Translations under genes and position numbers: made by a program
Notes under the pieces: generated by a model
Told to the model about the DNA's origin: nothing
Seen by the model: only the letters and a program-made list of their open reading frames with translations
Database searches by the model: none
Shown here: positions 16,154 to 24,381 of the stretch, in pieces
How the letters are laid out: each line of letters opens with the position of its first letter
How positions within the stretch are numbered: the first letter of the stretch is position 1
NCBI RefSeq assembly: GCF_028128765.1
Contig: NZ_LBJG01000026.1
Coordinates: 1-64,000, forward strand
DNA from: Bradyrhizobium sp. CCBAU 51627
GTDB taxonomy: Bacteria; Pseudomonadota; Alphaproteobacteria; Rhizobiales; Xanthobacteraceae
DNA: 64,000 nt
Reading direction: 5' to 3'

Positions 16154-16999
16154 ATGCCCCTTCTGCTCATCGACTTCCCATCCTTCAACCCGATCGCGGT
16201 CGCGATCGGGCCGTTCGCGATCCGCTGGTACGCGCTGGCCTATATCGGCGGCATCGTCATCGGCTGGCTCTATGCGCGCTCGCTGCTGAAGAACGAGCGC
16301 CTGTGGGGCGGCCCCGCGCCGATGTCGCTGGTGCAGATCGATGACTTCATCCTCTGGGTGACGCTTGGCATCATCCTCGGCGGCCGCACCGGCTACGTGC
16401 TGTTCTACAATCTGCCCTTCTTCATCAGCAATCCCGCCGCGATCTTCAAATTGTGGGAGGGCGGCATGTCCTTCCACGGCGGCTTTCTCGGCTGCGTCGT
16501 CGCGGTGATGTGGTTTGCCTATCGCAACGGCATCTCGATCCTGTCGCTGGGCGACATCACCACCGCGGTCGCTCCGATCGGGCTGCTGCTCGGGCGCATC
16601 GCCAATTTCATCAACGGCGAATTGTGGGGCCGCGCCACCGATGCGAGCCTGCCCTGGGCCATGATCTTCCCCCACGATCCCTCGCAATTGCCGCGCCATC
16701 CGAGCCAGCTCTATGAGGCCGGGATGGAGGGCATCCTGCTGTTCACGGTGCTCGCGGTGATGGTCCGCTTTGGCGCCCTGAAACGGCCGGGCATGATCCT
16801 CGGTGCCTTCATCCTGATCTATGGGCTGACGCGCATCGCCGGCGAGCATTTCCGCGAACCGGACGAGCAGCTCGGCTTTCTCTGGGGTGGATTAACCATG
16901 GGCATGCTGCTGTCGATCCCGATGCTTATTGTCGGCGGCGTACTTATTGTATGGGCTGTCAAGCGCGGTGCGCCGAAGTCCGCCAAGACCATTCGTTAA
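16154..16999 (+). CDS. lgt: Prolipoprotein diacylglyceryl transferase
   Basis: Lgt attaches diacylglycerol from phosphatidylglycerol to the lipobox cysteine of prolipoproteins in the inner membrane. The start at 16154 gives a 281-residue protein with seven expected helices. The signature GRIANFINGELWGR with its essential Arg lies around residues 149-162, and the conserved GGMSFHGGFLG near 104-114. The lgt-midA-pgeF order downstream is a conserved alphaproteobacterial arrangement. lspA, the next enzyme of the pathway, is at 49091. Confidence 0.96.
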   Translation: MPLLLIDFPSFNPIAVAIGPFAIRWYALAYIGGIVIGWLYARSLLKNERLWGGPAPMSLVQIDDFILWVTLGIILGGRTGYVLFYNLPFFISNPAAIFKLWEGGMSFHGGFLGCVVAVMWFAYRNGISILSLGDITTAVAPIGLLLGRIANFINGELWGRATDASLPWAMIFPHDPSQLPRHPSQLYEAGMEGILLFTVLAVMVRFGALKRPGMILGAFILIYGLTRIAGEHFREPDEQLGFLWGGLTMGMLLSIPMLIVGGVLIVWAVKRGAPKSAKTIR

Positions 17000-17020
17000 T
17001 TCATCTCGAGAAGACAGGTC

Positions 17021-18139
17021 GTGACCGAACAGCCACTGCTCAACGAGATCAAGGCGCTGATCAAATCCTCAGGCCCCATGCCGGTCTGGCGGTACATGGA
17101 ATTGTGCCTGATGCATCCGCACTATGGTTATTACGTCTCGCGCGATCCGCTCGGGCGTGAAGGCGACTTCACCACATCCCCCGAAGTCAGCCAGATGTTC
17201 GGCGAGCTGCTGGGATTGTGGACCGCCTCGGTGTGGAAGCAGATGGGCTCGCCGCAATTTTTGCGGCTGATCGAGCTCGGCCCCGGCCGCGGCACCATGA
17301 TGGCGGATGCGTTGCGCGCGCTTCGCGTGTTGCCGCCGCTCTATCAGGCGCTTCACATCCACATGGTCGAGGTCAATCCCGTCCTGCGCGAACGGCAGGA
17401 TGCGACATTGTCGGGCGTGCGCAACAATATCGCCTGGCACGACAGCATCGACGACGTACCCGAGGGACCCAGCGTCATCCTCGCCAACGAATATTTCGAC
17501 GTGCTGCCGATCCACCAGATGGTGAAGCGCGAGGACGGCTGGCATGAGCGCGTGATCGAGATCGATCCCAACGGCAAGCTCCAGTTCGGCGCGGCATCCG
17601 AGCCGACGCCGCGCTTCGACGTGCTGCTGCCGCCCTTGGTGCGCGCGGCGCCGGTCGGCGCGGTGTTCGAGTGGCGGCCCGACACGGAGATCATGAAGCT
17701 CGCCAAGCGCGTGCGCGACCAGGACGGCGCCGCGCTGATCATCGATTACGGCCATTTGCGCAGCGATGCCGGCGACACCTTTCAGGCCATCGCACGTCAC
17801 AGCTTCACCGATCCCCTGAAGGCGCCGGGCCAGGCCGACGTCACCGCCCATGTCGACTTCCAGGCGCTCGCACGTGCAGCGGAAGACGTCGGCGCCCGCG
17901 TGCACGGGCCGGTGACGCAAGGCGATTTCCTCAAGCGCATCGGCATCGACACCCGGGCAGCCGCACTGATGCAGAAGGCGACGCCGGAAGTAGCCACTGA
18001 CATTTCCGTGGCGCTGAAGCGATTGACCGATACGGGACGCAGCGGCATGGGCTCGATGTTCAAGGTGCTCGGCATCTCCGAGCCGCGGCTGACAGGCATT
18101 GCGGGCCTCAGCGATCTCGAACAGGCCGGAGGTCATTGA
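17021..18139 (+). CDS. SAM-dependent methyltransferase, MidA/NDUFAF7 family
   Basis: The GTG at 17021 opens a 372-residue protein of the family that includes human NDUFAF7, which methylates an arginine of complex I subunit NDUFS2 during assembly. Conserved features are MELCLMHPHYGYYVSRDPLGREGDFTTSPEVSQMFGEL near the N-terminus and the SAM-binding ELGPGRGTMM around residue 87. The bacterial target is probably also complex I, by inference. The gene's TGA overlaps the ATG of pgeF. Confidence 0.9.
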   Translation: MTEQPLLNEIKALIKSSGPMPVWRYMELCLMHPHYGYYVSRDPLGREGDFTTSPEVSQMFGELLGLWTASVWKQMGSPQFLRLIELGPGRGTMMADALRALRVLPPLYQALHIHMVEVNPVLRERQDATLSGVRNNIAWHDSIDDVPEGPSVILANEYFDVLPIHQMVKREDGWHERVIEIDPNGKLQFGAASEPTPRFDVLLPPLVRAAPVGAVFEWRPDTEIMKLAKRVRDQDGAALIIDYGHLRSDAGDTFQAIARHSFTDPLKAPGQADVTAHVDFQALARAAEDVGARVHGPVTQGDFLKRIGIDTRAAALMQKATPEVATDISVALKRLTDTGRSGMGSMFKVLGISEPRLTGIAGLSDLEQAGGH

Positions 18140-18906
18140 TGACTCTCACCTCGTCGCTGCTGTCTGCTGTGCCGGGCCTGCGCCATGCCTTCTTCACCCG
18201 TGAGGGCGGCGTCTCTGGCGGCATCTATGCCGCGCTGAACGGCGGCCTCGGCTCCAACGACGATCAGGCGCTTGTCGCGGAGAACCGCCGCCGCATGGCC
18301 GAGCACGTCGGCGTCGCAGCCGACCGCTTCCTCAGCCTGCACCAGATCCACTCGCCCCACGTCCTCGTGGCCGAAGCGCCGTGGCCGAGCGGACCGCGGC
18401 CGAAAGGCGATGCACTGGTGACGAAGGCACCCGGCATCGCGCTCGGTGTTTCCACCGCCGATTGTGGCCCGGTGCTGTTCGTCGACCCCAACGCGCGCGT
18501 GATCGGCGGCGCGCATGCCGGCTGGAAGGGCGCGCTCACGGGCGTGCTGGAATCCACCATTGCGGCGATGGAGGAGCTTGGCGCCACCCGCAGCGGCATC
18601 ATCGCCGCGATCGGCCCGTTGATCCGGCAGGACAGTTACGAGGTCGGCAACGAGTTCGTGGCGCGGTTCATCGAGTCGGATGCCGACAACGCCGTGTTCT
18701 TCATCCCGTCGGTGCGCGAGGGCCACGCGATGTTCGACCTCGCCGGCTTCATCCGCAAGCGGCTGGAAGCTGCCGGCATTTTGATGATCGACGATCTCGG
18801 TCTGGACACTTATGCGGACGAACGCTTCTTCAGCTATCGCCGCTCGGTGCATCGCAAGGAGCCGGATTACGGCCGTCACGTCCACGCCATCGCGCTGGAA
18901 GCGTGA
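18139..18906 (+). CDS. pgeF: PgeF/YfiH-type purine nucleoside phosphorylase (laccase-domain)
   Basis: The ATG at 18139 lies in a TGATG overlap with midA, which fixes the start. The metal-site residues of the family are all present: His in QIHSPHV, Cys in STADCGPVLF and His in GAHAGWKGAL. Older annotations call this a multicopper oxidase. Work on the family shows zinc-dependent purine nucleoside phosphorylase/adenosine deaminase activity, and in E. coli correction of misincorporated L-Ser in peptidoglycan precursors. Length 255 residues, normal. Confidence 0.92.
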   Translation: MTLTSSLLSAVPGLRHAFFTREGGVSGGIYAALNGGLGSNDDQALVAENRRRMAEHVGVAADRFLSLHQIHSPHVLVAEAPWPSGPRPKGDALVTKAPGIALGVSTADCGPVLFVDPNARVIGGAHAGWKGALTGVLESTIAAMEELGATRSGIIAAIGPLIRQDSYEVGNEFVARFIESDADNAVFFIPSVREGHAMFDLAGFIRKRLEAAGILMIDDLGLDTYADERFFSYRRSVHRKEPDYGRHVHAIALEA

Positions 18907-18928
18907 ACACACAGCAACGTTAACGATC

Positions 18929-19033
18929 GACATTCCGGGGCGGCTCGAAGAGCCGAACCCGGAATCTCGAGATTCCGGGCTCGATGCTTCGCATCGCCCC
19001 GGAATGACGATGCCCCTGCCCCCGGAATGACGG
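18929..19033. repeat. Dispersed palindromic repeat, family C copy 1
   Basis: The unit is built from ATTCCGGG..CCCGGAAT arms: CATTCCGGGG and GAACCCGGAATC on the left, GATTCCGGGCTC and CCCCGGAATGACG on the right, with small internal hairpins such as GGCTCGAAGAGCC. Related copies lie at 20874-21044, 24279-24374 and 26270-26309. Confidence 0.8.
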
Positions 19034-19091
19034 TGGTCTGTGTCGCCTCTGCCCTAGACCTTAATCGATTTTAACGATATCGCTGCCCTCA

Positions 19092-19721
19092 ATGAGGGAA
19101 GCGTCATCATTTTTGCGCCGTGCGGGCTCGCACGTGCTGGCGGTCGTGCTGCTGGTTGCAGCGACCGTGCTGGCCGGCTGCGCCGGCGGCAACGCGCCCG
19201 CCAATTCCTACGCGATGGCGACACCGAGTGGCGGCTCCGGCGCGACGGTCGCATTCGAATCCATCGACGGGCCGCCGCCGCAGGTGTTCGACCGCATGGT
19301 CGGGGTGCTCGACAGCGAATCCAAGCTGCGCAGCCTTTCGATCGTCTCGCGCGAAGCGACCGCAGCCTACCGCGTGCGCAGCTATCTCTCCGCCCAGATG
19401 GTGCGCGGCAAGACCGTGATCGCCTGGGTCTGGGACGTCTACGACGCCAACCAGCAGCGGGCGCTGCGCCTCTCCGGCGAGGAACCGACCGCGGCCAAGG
19501 GCGGCCGCGACGCGACGCGTGATGCTTGGGCTGCCGCCGACGATTTGGTGCTGCGGAAGATCGCCCAGGCCGGATTCAGCGGACTTTCCAATATGATCAA
19601 CGGCACGCCGGACACGCCGAACGCTGTTCCCGGCCTGCGCGGACCGGCCGTGGCAAGCGTGACGCCGGAAGCTCCAGTGGCCGAGATGCCGGCCACGGCG
19701 CTCGGCTACGCCCAGCAATAA
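19092..19721 (+). CDS. Predicted lipoprotein of unknown function, 209 aa
   Basis: The N-terminus is basic, then hydrophobic, and ends in the lipobox LAGC near residues 27-30, so it should be processed by Lgt and LspA and anchored in a membrane. The mature part contains a likely alpha/beta region (QVFDRMVGVLDSESKLRSLSIVSREATAAYRVRSYLSA) and a Pro-rich C-terminus. I recognise no family. It lies between pgeF and prs and is probably an independent unit. Confidence 0.7.
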   Translation: MREASSFLRRAGSHVLAVVLLVAATVLAGCAGGNAPANSYAMATPSGGSGATVAFESIDGPPPQVFDRMVGVLDSESKLRSLSIVSREATAAYRVRSYLSAQMVRGKTVIAWVWDVYDANQQRALRLSGEEPTAAKGGRDATRDAWAAADDLVLRKIAQAGFSGLSNMINGTPDTPNAVPGLRGPAVASVTPEAPVAEMPATALGYAQQ

Positions 19722-19915
19722 CCACCGCTAAACCACGGGCCCAGTTTGCGGCCAAGCCGTTGGCGCGACTCAGGATTTTCAGAGGGAAAACGTAGCATCC
19801 CGGGTTGCCAGCGCGGCCCCCGGCCTGATATTTCCTCGCCCGTCGTAACCGTGCTGCCAGTGGGTATTTTCAGATGTTGCACGTCGTATCCAGCAAAGCG
19901 CGGGAGGAAGCGTCC

Positions 19916-20869
19916 ATGTCGGCCAAGAACGGCTCCATCAAGCTTGTCGCCGGCAACTCCAATCCGGCTCTTGCCCAGGCCATCGCGCAGGGCCTCAACA
20001 TGCCGCTGACCAAAGCGGTGGTCCGGCGCTTCGCCGACATGGAGATCTTCGTCGAGGTCCAGGAGAACATCCGCGGCTCGGACGCCTTCATCATCCAGTC
20101 GACCTCGTTTCCGGCGAACGACAATCTGATGGAGTTGTTGATCATCACCGACGCGCTGCGCCGCTCCTCGGCGCGCCGCATCACCGCCGTGATCCCCTAT
20201 TTCGGCTATGCCAGGCAGGATCGCCGCTCCGGCTCGCGCACGCCGATCTCGGCCAAGCTCGTCGCCAATCTGATCACCCATGCCGGCGTCGATCGCGTCA
20301 TGACGCTCGACCTGCATGCCGGCCAGATCCAGGGCTTCTTCGATATCCCGACCGACAATCTGTTCGCGGCCCCCCTGATGGTACGCGACATCCGCGAGCG
20401 TTTCGACCTCGGCAAGGTGATGGTGGTCTCGCCCGACGTCGGCGGCGTCGCCCGCGCCCGCGGCCTCGCCAAACGCATCAACACTCCGCTCGCAATCGTC
20501 GACAAGCGCCGCGAGCGTCCGGGCGAATCCGAAGTCATGAACGTGATCGGCGACGTCTCCGGCTATAGCTGCATCCTGGTCGACGACATCGTCGATTCCG
20601 GCGGCACGCTGGTGAACGCAGCCGACGCGCTGATCGCAAAGGGCGCCAAGGACGTCTACGCCTATATCACCCACGGCGTGCTCTCCGGCGGCGCGGCCGC
20701 CCGCATCGGCGGCTCGAAGCTGAAAGAGCTCGTCATCACCGACTCGATCCTCCCGACCGAGGCGGTGACCAAGGCGCCGAACATCCGCACGCTGCCGATT
20801 GCCAGCCTGATCTCCGACGCGATCGCGCGTACCGCGGCAGAAGAGTCGGTCTCGAGCCTGTTCGACTGA
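19916..20869 (+). CDS. prs: Ribose-phosphate pyrophosphokinase
   Basis: PRPP synthetase transfers pyrophosphate from ATP to ribose 5-phosphate and so feeds purine, pyrimidine, His, Trp and NAD synthesis. The start at 19916 has GGGAGG upstream and gives the usual 317 residues; a longer frame from 19874 has a poorer start. Landmarks are the ATP-site segment IPYFGYARQDRR, the DLHAGQIQGFFD stretch, and the PRPP-binding loop ILVDDIVDSGGTL. It also supports purD, found at 60590. Confidence 0.97.
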   Translation: MSAKNGSIKLVAGNSNPALAQAIAQGLNMPLTKAVVRRFADMEIFVEVQENIRGSDAFIIQSTSFPANDNLMELLIITDALRRSSARRITAVIPYFGYARQDRRSGSRTPISAKLVANLITHAGVDRVMTLDLHAGQIQGFFDIPTDNLFAAPLMVRDIRERFDLGKVMVVSPDVGGVARARGLAKRINTPLAIVDKRRERPGESEVMNVIGDVSGYSCILVDDIVDSGGTLVNAADALIAKGAKDVYAYITHGVLSGGAAARIGGSKLKELVITDSILPTEAVTKAPNIRTLPIASLISDAIARTAAEESVSSLFD

Positions 20870-20873
20870 CACT

Positions 20874-21044
20874 GTCATTCCGGGACGGCGCGTCAGCGCC
20901 GAGCCCGGAATCCGTCTTGCAGCAATCCGTGTCGATCAATGGAGTCCGGGCTCGCGCCATCCAGGTCGGCTGCTGCCGACTCGGATCTTCAAATCTGCCG
21001 AACTCCGGTAAACCCGAGTTCGGGTGGCGCGCCCCGGAATGACC
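20874..21044. repeat. Dispersed palindromic repeat, family C copy 2 (compound)
   Basis: GTCATTCCGGGACGGCGCGTCAGCGCC with GAGCCCGGAATCC forms the left arm, and GAGTCCGGGCTCGCG..GCGCGCCCCGGAATGAC the right arm. It separates the convergent 3' ends of prs and ribH. Confidence 0.75.
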
Positions 21045-21049
21045 GTTGC

Positions 21050-21607
21050 CTACCCCACAATGCCCGCCGCGACCTGGCCCCGCAGGCGCTCGAGGCCGAG
21101 CAATGTCTCGGCGCAGGCGGCCGCGACCTCGACGCCCTTGATGGCAAAGTGCCGGCGGAAGAAATCGTAGTGCACCTCGGTCTCATGGAATTGCTGCGGC
21201 GTCAGCACCGCCGAGAACACCGGCACCTCGGTGCGCAGCTGCACGTCCATCAGCGCCTTGATCACGGTGTCGGCGACGAACTCGTGGCGATAGATGCCGC
21301 CGTCGACGACGAGGCCGGCCGCAACGATGGCGGTGTAGCGCCGCGTCTTGGCGAGCACCTGCGCGTGCAGCGGGATCTCGAACGAGCCCGGCACCTCGAA
21401 CACGTCGACATGATTGAGATGGCGCGCCTCCGCCTCCTTCAGGAAGGCGATGCGGGCCTCCTCGACCACGTCGCGATGCCAGCAGGCCTGCACGAAGGCC
21501 ACGCGCTGCGGCTTGGCGAAACGGGGGTATCCCTTCACCGGATCCTGTGGAACCGGCGGCGGTGTCTGGGACGCTTCACTTCGGGGATCTTGCAACATCT
21601 GATTCAT
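21050..21607 (-). CDS. ribH: 6,7-dimethyl-8-ribityllumazine synthase, RibH2 type
   Basis: Lumazine synthase condenses ribityl-aminouracil with dihydroxybutanone phosphate in the penultimate step of riboflavin synthesis. The sequence has FEVPGSFEIPL at the substrate site and AAGLVVDGGIYRHEFVADTVIKALM. The opening VAFVQACWHRDVVEEAR resembles the second-type RibH2 of Brucella and Mesorhizobium rather than the icosahedral RibH1. I chose the ATG at 21607 (GAGGAAAG upstream), giving 185 residues with a short N-terminal extension. An FMN riboswitch lies in its leader, so it should be shut off when FMN is plentiful. Confidence 0.92.
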   Translation of the reverse strand: MNQMLQDPRSEASQTPPPVPQDPVKGYPRFAKPQRVAFVQACWHRDVVEEARIAFLKEAEARHLNHVDVFEVPGSFEIPLHAQVLAKTRRYTAIVAAGLVVDGGIYRHEFVADTVIKALMDVQLRTEVPVFSAVLTPQQFHETEVHYDFFRRHFAIKGVEVAAACAETLLGLERLRGQVAAGIVG

Positions 21608-21682
21608 GGCTTTCCTCTTCAGGACCAGAATCAGGGCACACGGAACGACAAACAGCCGCATCTTGCGATGCGTCTGCCACCG

Positions 21683-21836
21683 ACCGTTCTCTTTCATCCG
21701 GACTTTAACCGTCGGCTTCGGAGTTGCACCGAATCTGCTGACCCTTCCCTTCGGGAACACCCCCGGGGAAGGCGCTCGCGGGCTTGGGCCTTTCGGCCCT
21801 TACCGCCGGTGGGGACTTTCACCCCGCCCTGAGAAC
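21683..21836 (-). promoter_or_regulatory. FMN riboswitch (RFN element) upstream of ribH
   Basis: Read on the minus strand, the region has the canonical RFN pieces in order: AGGGCGGGGTGAAAGTCCCC, ACCGGCGGTAA, a variable GC-rich hairpin, CAGATTCGGTGCAACTCCG, and AAGCCGACGGTTAAAGTC closing with CGGATGAAAGAGAAC. The aptamer ends about 75 bases before the ribH start. No clear terminator with a T run follows, so control of translation initiation is a reasonable guess. Confidence 0.97.
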
Positions 21837-22246
21837 ATCGACCGCTCGGGATTGAGCGACCTGACGGAAATATGCCGCCGGTCCGGGGCCGCAGGCAAGC
21901 CTGTTCCGCAGCCAAAAACCGCATGGTCCCATGCCGCTGGGGCGGTGCCGCCCCTCGCGCAGCGGAAGTAACGAGTGGCGGTTTTCGGGAATCCGATTCC
22001 GGTTTGTTCTCATTCGTTAACAATTGTGGCCGAGATGAGCTGTGGACGAACGAGTCCTGGCTTGTGGACGGACTCGCGACCCAGTTGCGCAGATTCCGCA
22101 AATCACATCACTTGATCCGCGACAGGCCGCGCCGATCGGAGGGAGATCGCGAAAGCGACTCCCGAGATCGACGACGTTAGGGAGCGCGCGCCGGACCCAA
22201 CCGCGTGCGTATCAAAGACAACAAGAAGGCAAGAGGTCGAGACGGC
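21837..22246. promoter_or_regulatory. Divergent control region rich in GANTC sites
   Basis: This 410-base gap separates the riboswitch leader from the YbjN-like gene and should hold both promoters. It contains six GANTC sites (21989, 21995, 22052, 22071, 22092, 22157), the target of the cell-cycle methyltransferase CcrM. An AT-rich patch with GTTAACAATTGTGG lies at about 22016-22029, and a small inverted repeat CGAGTCC..GGACTCG at 22051-22076. No gene is seen. Confidence 0.5.
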
Positions 22247-22747
22247 ATGTCCCTGCTCGAAGGCAATATCGATTCCCGAAATCACCCGCTCGCGGTGGTC
22301 GAGGATATCGCTGCCAGCAACAACTGGCCGTTCGAACGTTCCGGCGAGGACGAGCTGACCATTGTCTCGAAGGGACAATGGACCGACTACCAGATCTCCT
22401 TCACCTGGATGGGCGAGATCGAGGCGCTGCATCTCGCCTGCGCCTTCGACATGAAGATTCCGCCTTCGCGGCGGGGCGAGGTGCAGCGCCTCGTCGCCGC
22501 GGTCAACGAGCAGTTGTGGATCGGCCATTTCGACCTGTGGACCAACACCGGCATGATCATGCATCGTCAGGCACTGGTGCTGCCGGGCGGCCTCACCGCC
22601 TCGACCGCGCAATGCGAAGCCATGCTCGCCGGCGCCATCCACGCCTGCGAGCGTTACTTCCCGGCGTTCCAGTTCGTGGTGTGGGCCGGCAAGACCACCG
22701 CGCAGGCCATGGACGCGGCGATGTTCGATACGGTGGGCGAGGCCTAG
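22247..22747 (+). CDS. YbjN-domain protein
   Basis: The frame begins with a GTG at 22205, but the conserved part starts at the ATG at 22247, which gives 166 residues. The protein has the YbjN pattern: alternating beta strands (ELTIVSKGQWTDYQISFTWMGEIEALHLACAFDM) then helices, as in type III chaperone-like folds. E. coli YbjN affects stress responses and motility, but the mechanism is unclear. The GANTC-rich upstream region hints that expression may follow the cell cycle. Confidence 0.75.
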   Translation: MSLLEGNIDSRNHPLAVVEDIAASNNWPFERSGEDELTIVSKGQWTDYQISFTWMGEIEALHLACAFDMKIPPSRRGEVQRLVAAVNEQLWIGHFDLWTNTGMIMHRQALVLPGGLTASTAQCEAMLAGAIHACERYFPAFQFVVWAGKTTAQAMDAAMFDTVGEA

Positions 22748-22929
22748 CTTTTAGGCGTAGGGGGAGCCCAAGCTCTCCACTCGTCGTCGTCCTGGGCAAG
22801 CGAGCGCTGATCCGGAATCCATAGCGCGAGGTGCCCATGTGCGGCACGGCGCTTGTTGCTCTGCCATCCATCCACTAGAACCAGCCGGGGTAATAGGCCC
22901 TGGCTTTCGCCAGGACGACGGCGGATTTT

Positions 22930-23766
22930 GTGGCAACAGCAATGGCAAACAGCGTTCTCCAGAACATCACCGGCACCATCCTGCTCGCCGGCGCCGGCAA
23001 GATGGGCGGCGCGATGCTGACCGGATGGCTGGCGGGCGGGCTCGATCCGCGCCGCGTTGCGGTGGTCGATCCGCACCTCTCGCCCGAGATCACCGCGCTG
23101 GCCGCCAAGGGCGTTGCGCTCAATCCAAACGTCAAGGCGGCGGGCACGGTCGAGACGATGGTCGTCGCGGTGAAGCCGCAAATGTTCCGCGAGGCCGGTG
23201 CCAGGCTGAAGTCGTTCGTCTCGGAAAAAACGTCCGTGGTTTCGATCATGGCGGGAACCACGATCGCTGCGCTCGAGGAGGTCTGCGGCGGCGCCGTGGT
23301 GCGGGCGATGCCGAACACGCCGGCCGCGATCGGCCGCGGCATCACGGTGGCGGTCGCCGCGAAGAATGTCAGCGCGGGTCAGCGCGCCGTGGCCGATGCG
23401 CTGCTGCGCGCCACCGGCTCGATCGAATGGGTCGAGGATGAGGGCCTGATGGATGCGGTGACCGCCGTGTCCGGCTCCGGGCCCGCGTATGTGTTTCTCC
23501 TCGCCGAAGAGCTCGCGCGCGCCGGCGTGGAAGCGGGATTGCCCGAAGCGCTGGCGACCAAGCTCGCGCGCGAGACGGTCGCCGGCTCCGGCGAGCTGCT
23601 GCACCAGTCGGATCTTCCCTCGGCTACCCTGCGCCAGAACGTCACCTCGCCCGGCGGCACCACCGCTGCGGCGCTCGGCGTGCTGATGGGCGAGCCCGGC
23701 TTGCGCGACCTGATGATCCGCGCGATCGCGGCCGCGGCGCAGCGTTCAAAGGAATTGGCAAAGTAG
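22930..23766 (+). CDS. proC: Pyrroline-5-carboxylate reductase
   Basis: ProC reduces pyrroline-5-carboxylate to proline with NAD(P)H. The Rossmann motif ILLAGAGKMGGAM lies at about residues 17-29. The C-terminal dimerisation and substrate part contains VTAVSGSGPAYVFLLAEEL and the SPGGTTAAAL motif. The start could be the GTG at 22930 or the in-frame ATG at 22942; neither has a strong ribosome-binding site. Length 278 residues, normal. Confidence 0.95.
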   Translation: MATAMANSVLQNITGTILLAGAGKMGGAMLTGWLAGGLDPRRVAVVDPHLSPEITALAAKGVALNPNVKAAGTVETMVVAVKPQMFREAGARLKSFVSEKTSVVSIMAGTTIAALEEVCGGAVVRAMPNTPAAIGRGITVAVAAKNVSAGQRAVADALLRATGSIEWVEDEGLMDAVTAVSGSGPAYVFLLAEELARAGVEAGLPEALATKLARETVAGSGELLHQSDLPSATLRQNVTSPGGTTAAALGVLMGEPGLRDLMIRAIAAAAQRSKELAK

Positions 23767-23767
23767 T

Positions 23768-23872
23768 GCCGTAGGGTGGGCCAAGGCGCGAAGCGCCGTG
23801 CCCACCGTTCCTCTTTGATTGATGGAGATCGTGGGCACGCTTCGCTTTGCCCACCCTACGGCTCCGCGCCAG
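23768..23872. repeat. Dispersed palindromic repeat, family D copy 1
   Basis: GCCGTAGGGTGGGC at the left end is the inverse of GCCCACCCTACGGC at the right end. Inside, GCGCGAAGCGCCGTGCCCAC is answered by GTGGGCACGCTTCGC. The second copy is at 56393-56489. It separates the convergent ends of proC and the thioesterase gene. Confidence 0.85.
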
Positions 23873-23875
23873 TCG

Positions 23876-24268
23876 CTACGCGCCCAGTCGCTTGTTGAAC
23901 ATCTCGACATTGACGAGCCCGCGCGCATGGCGGCCCTCGCCGAGCTTGCGCGTGCCCTCGAAGGCCTCGACCTCGAAACGGATGACGCGGCGCTCGACCG
24001 CAATCACCTGCGCAGTGGTCCGCACCGTCGCACCGACGAGGGCGGCTGCGAGATGGCGGATGTCGACCTCGGTGCCGACGGTGACCCAGCCCGGCTGAAG
24101 CGCAGAGCGGATCGCATCGCCCGACGTCATCTCCATCTCCAGGATCATCATCGGGGTCGCATAGACCATCGGCATGCCGGGCACGAAATGCCCGACCGTG
24201 CGCTCGGCCGGCACGACAAGCGTGCGCTCGGCGCTCATGCCTGTTGTGATGAAGTCGCGTGCGTCCAT
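23876..24268 (-). CDS. FlK-type hot-dog thioesterase
   Basis: This 130-residue hot-dog protein resembles the fluoroacetyl-CoA thioesterase FlK family. The positions I recall for FlK's catalytic Thr, Glu and His fit the Thr in YATPMM, the Glu in ILEMEM and the His in VDIRHLAA. The family also covers general acyl-CoA thioesterases, so fluoroacetyl specificity cannot be claimed. The ATG at 24238 is an alternative start giving 120 residues. It sits alone between two palindromic repeats. Confidence 0.75.
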   Translation of the reverse strand: MDARDFITTGMSAERTLVVPAERTVGHFVPGMPMVYATPMMILEMEMTSGDAIRSALQPGWVTVGTEVDIRHLAAALVGATVRTTAQVIAVERRVIRFEVEAFEGTRKLGEGRHARGLVNVEMFNKRLGA

Positions 24269-24278
24269 GCTGCTTGCT

Positions 24279-24374
24279 CGTCATTCCGGGGCGCGCGAAG
24301 CGCGAGCCCGGAATCCAGAGATTGTCGATCGAGATTCCGGGTTCAGCACCTGACGGGCCGCCGCGGAATGACGC
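24279..24374. repeat. Dispersed palindromic repeat, family C copy 3
   Basis: CGTCATTCCGGGGCGCGCGAAGC with GAGCCCGGAATCC forms the left arm, and GAGATTCCGGGTTC..CCGCGGAATGACG the right arm. Confidence 0.8.
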
Positions 24375-24381
24375 GGATGCG

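Noticed and set aside
21837..22246. A possible SOS box at GTTCTCATTCGTTA (about 22005)
   Set aside because: The spacing does not fit GTTC-N7-GTTC, and the flanking gene has no repair role.
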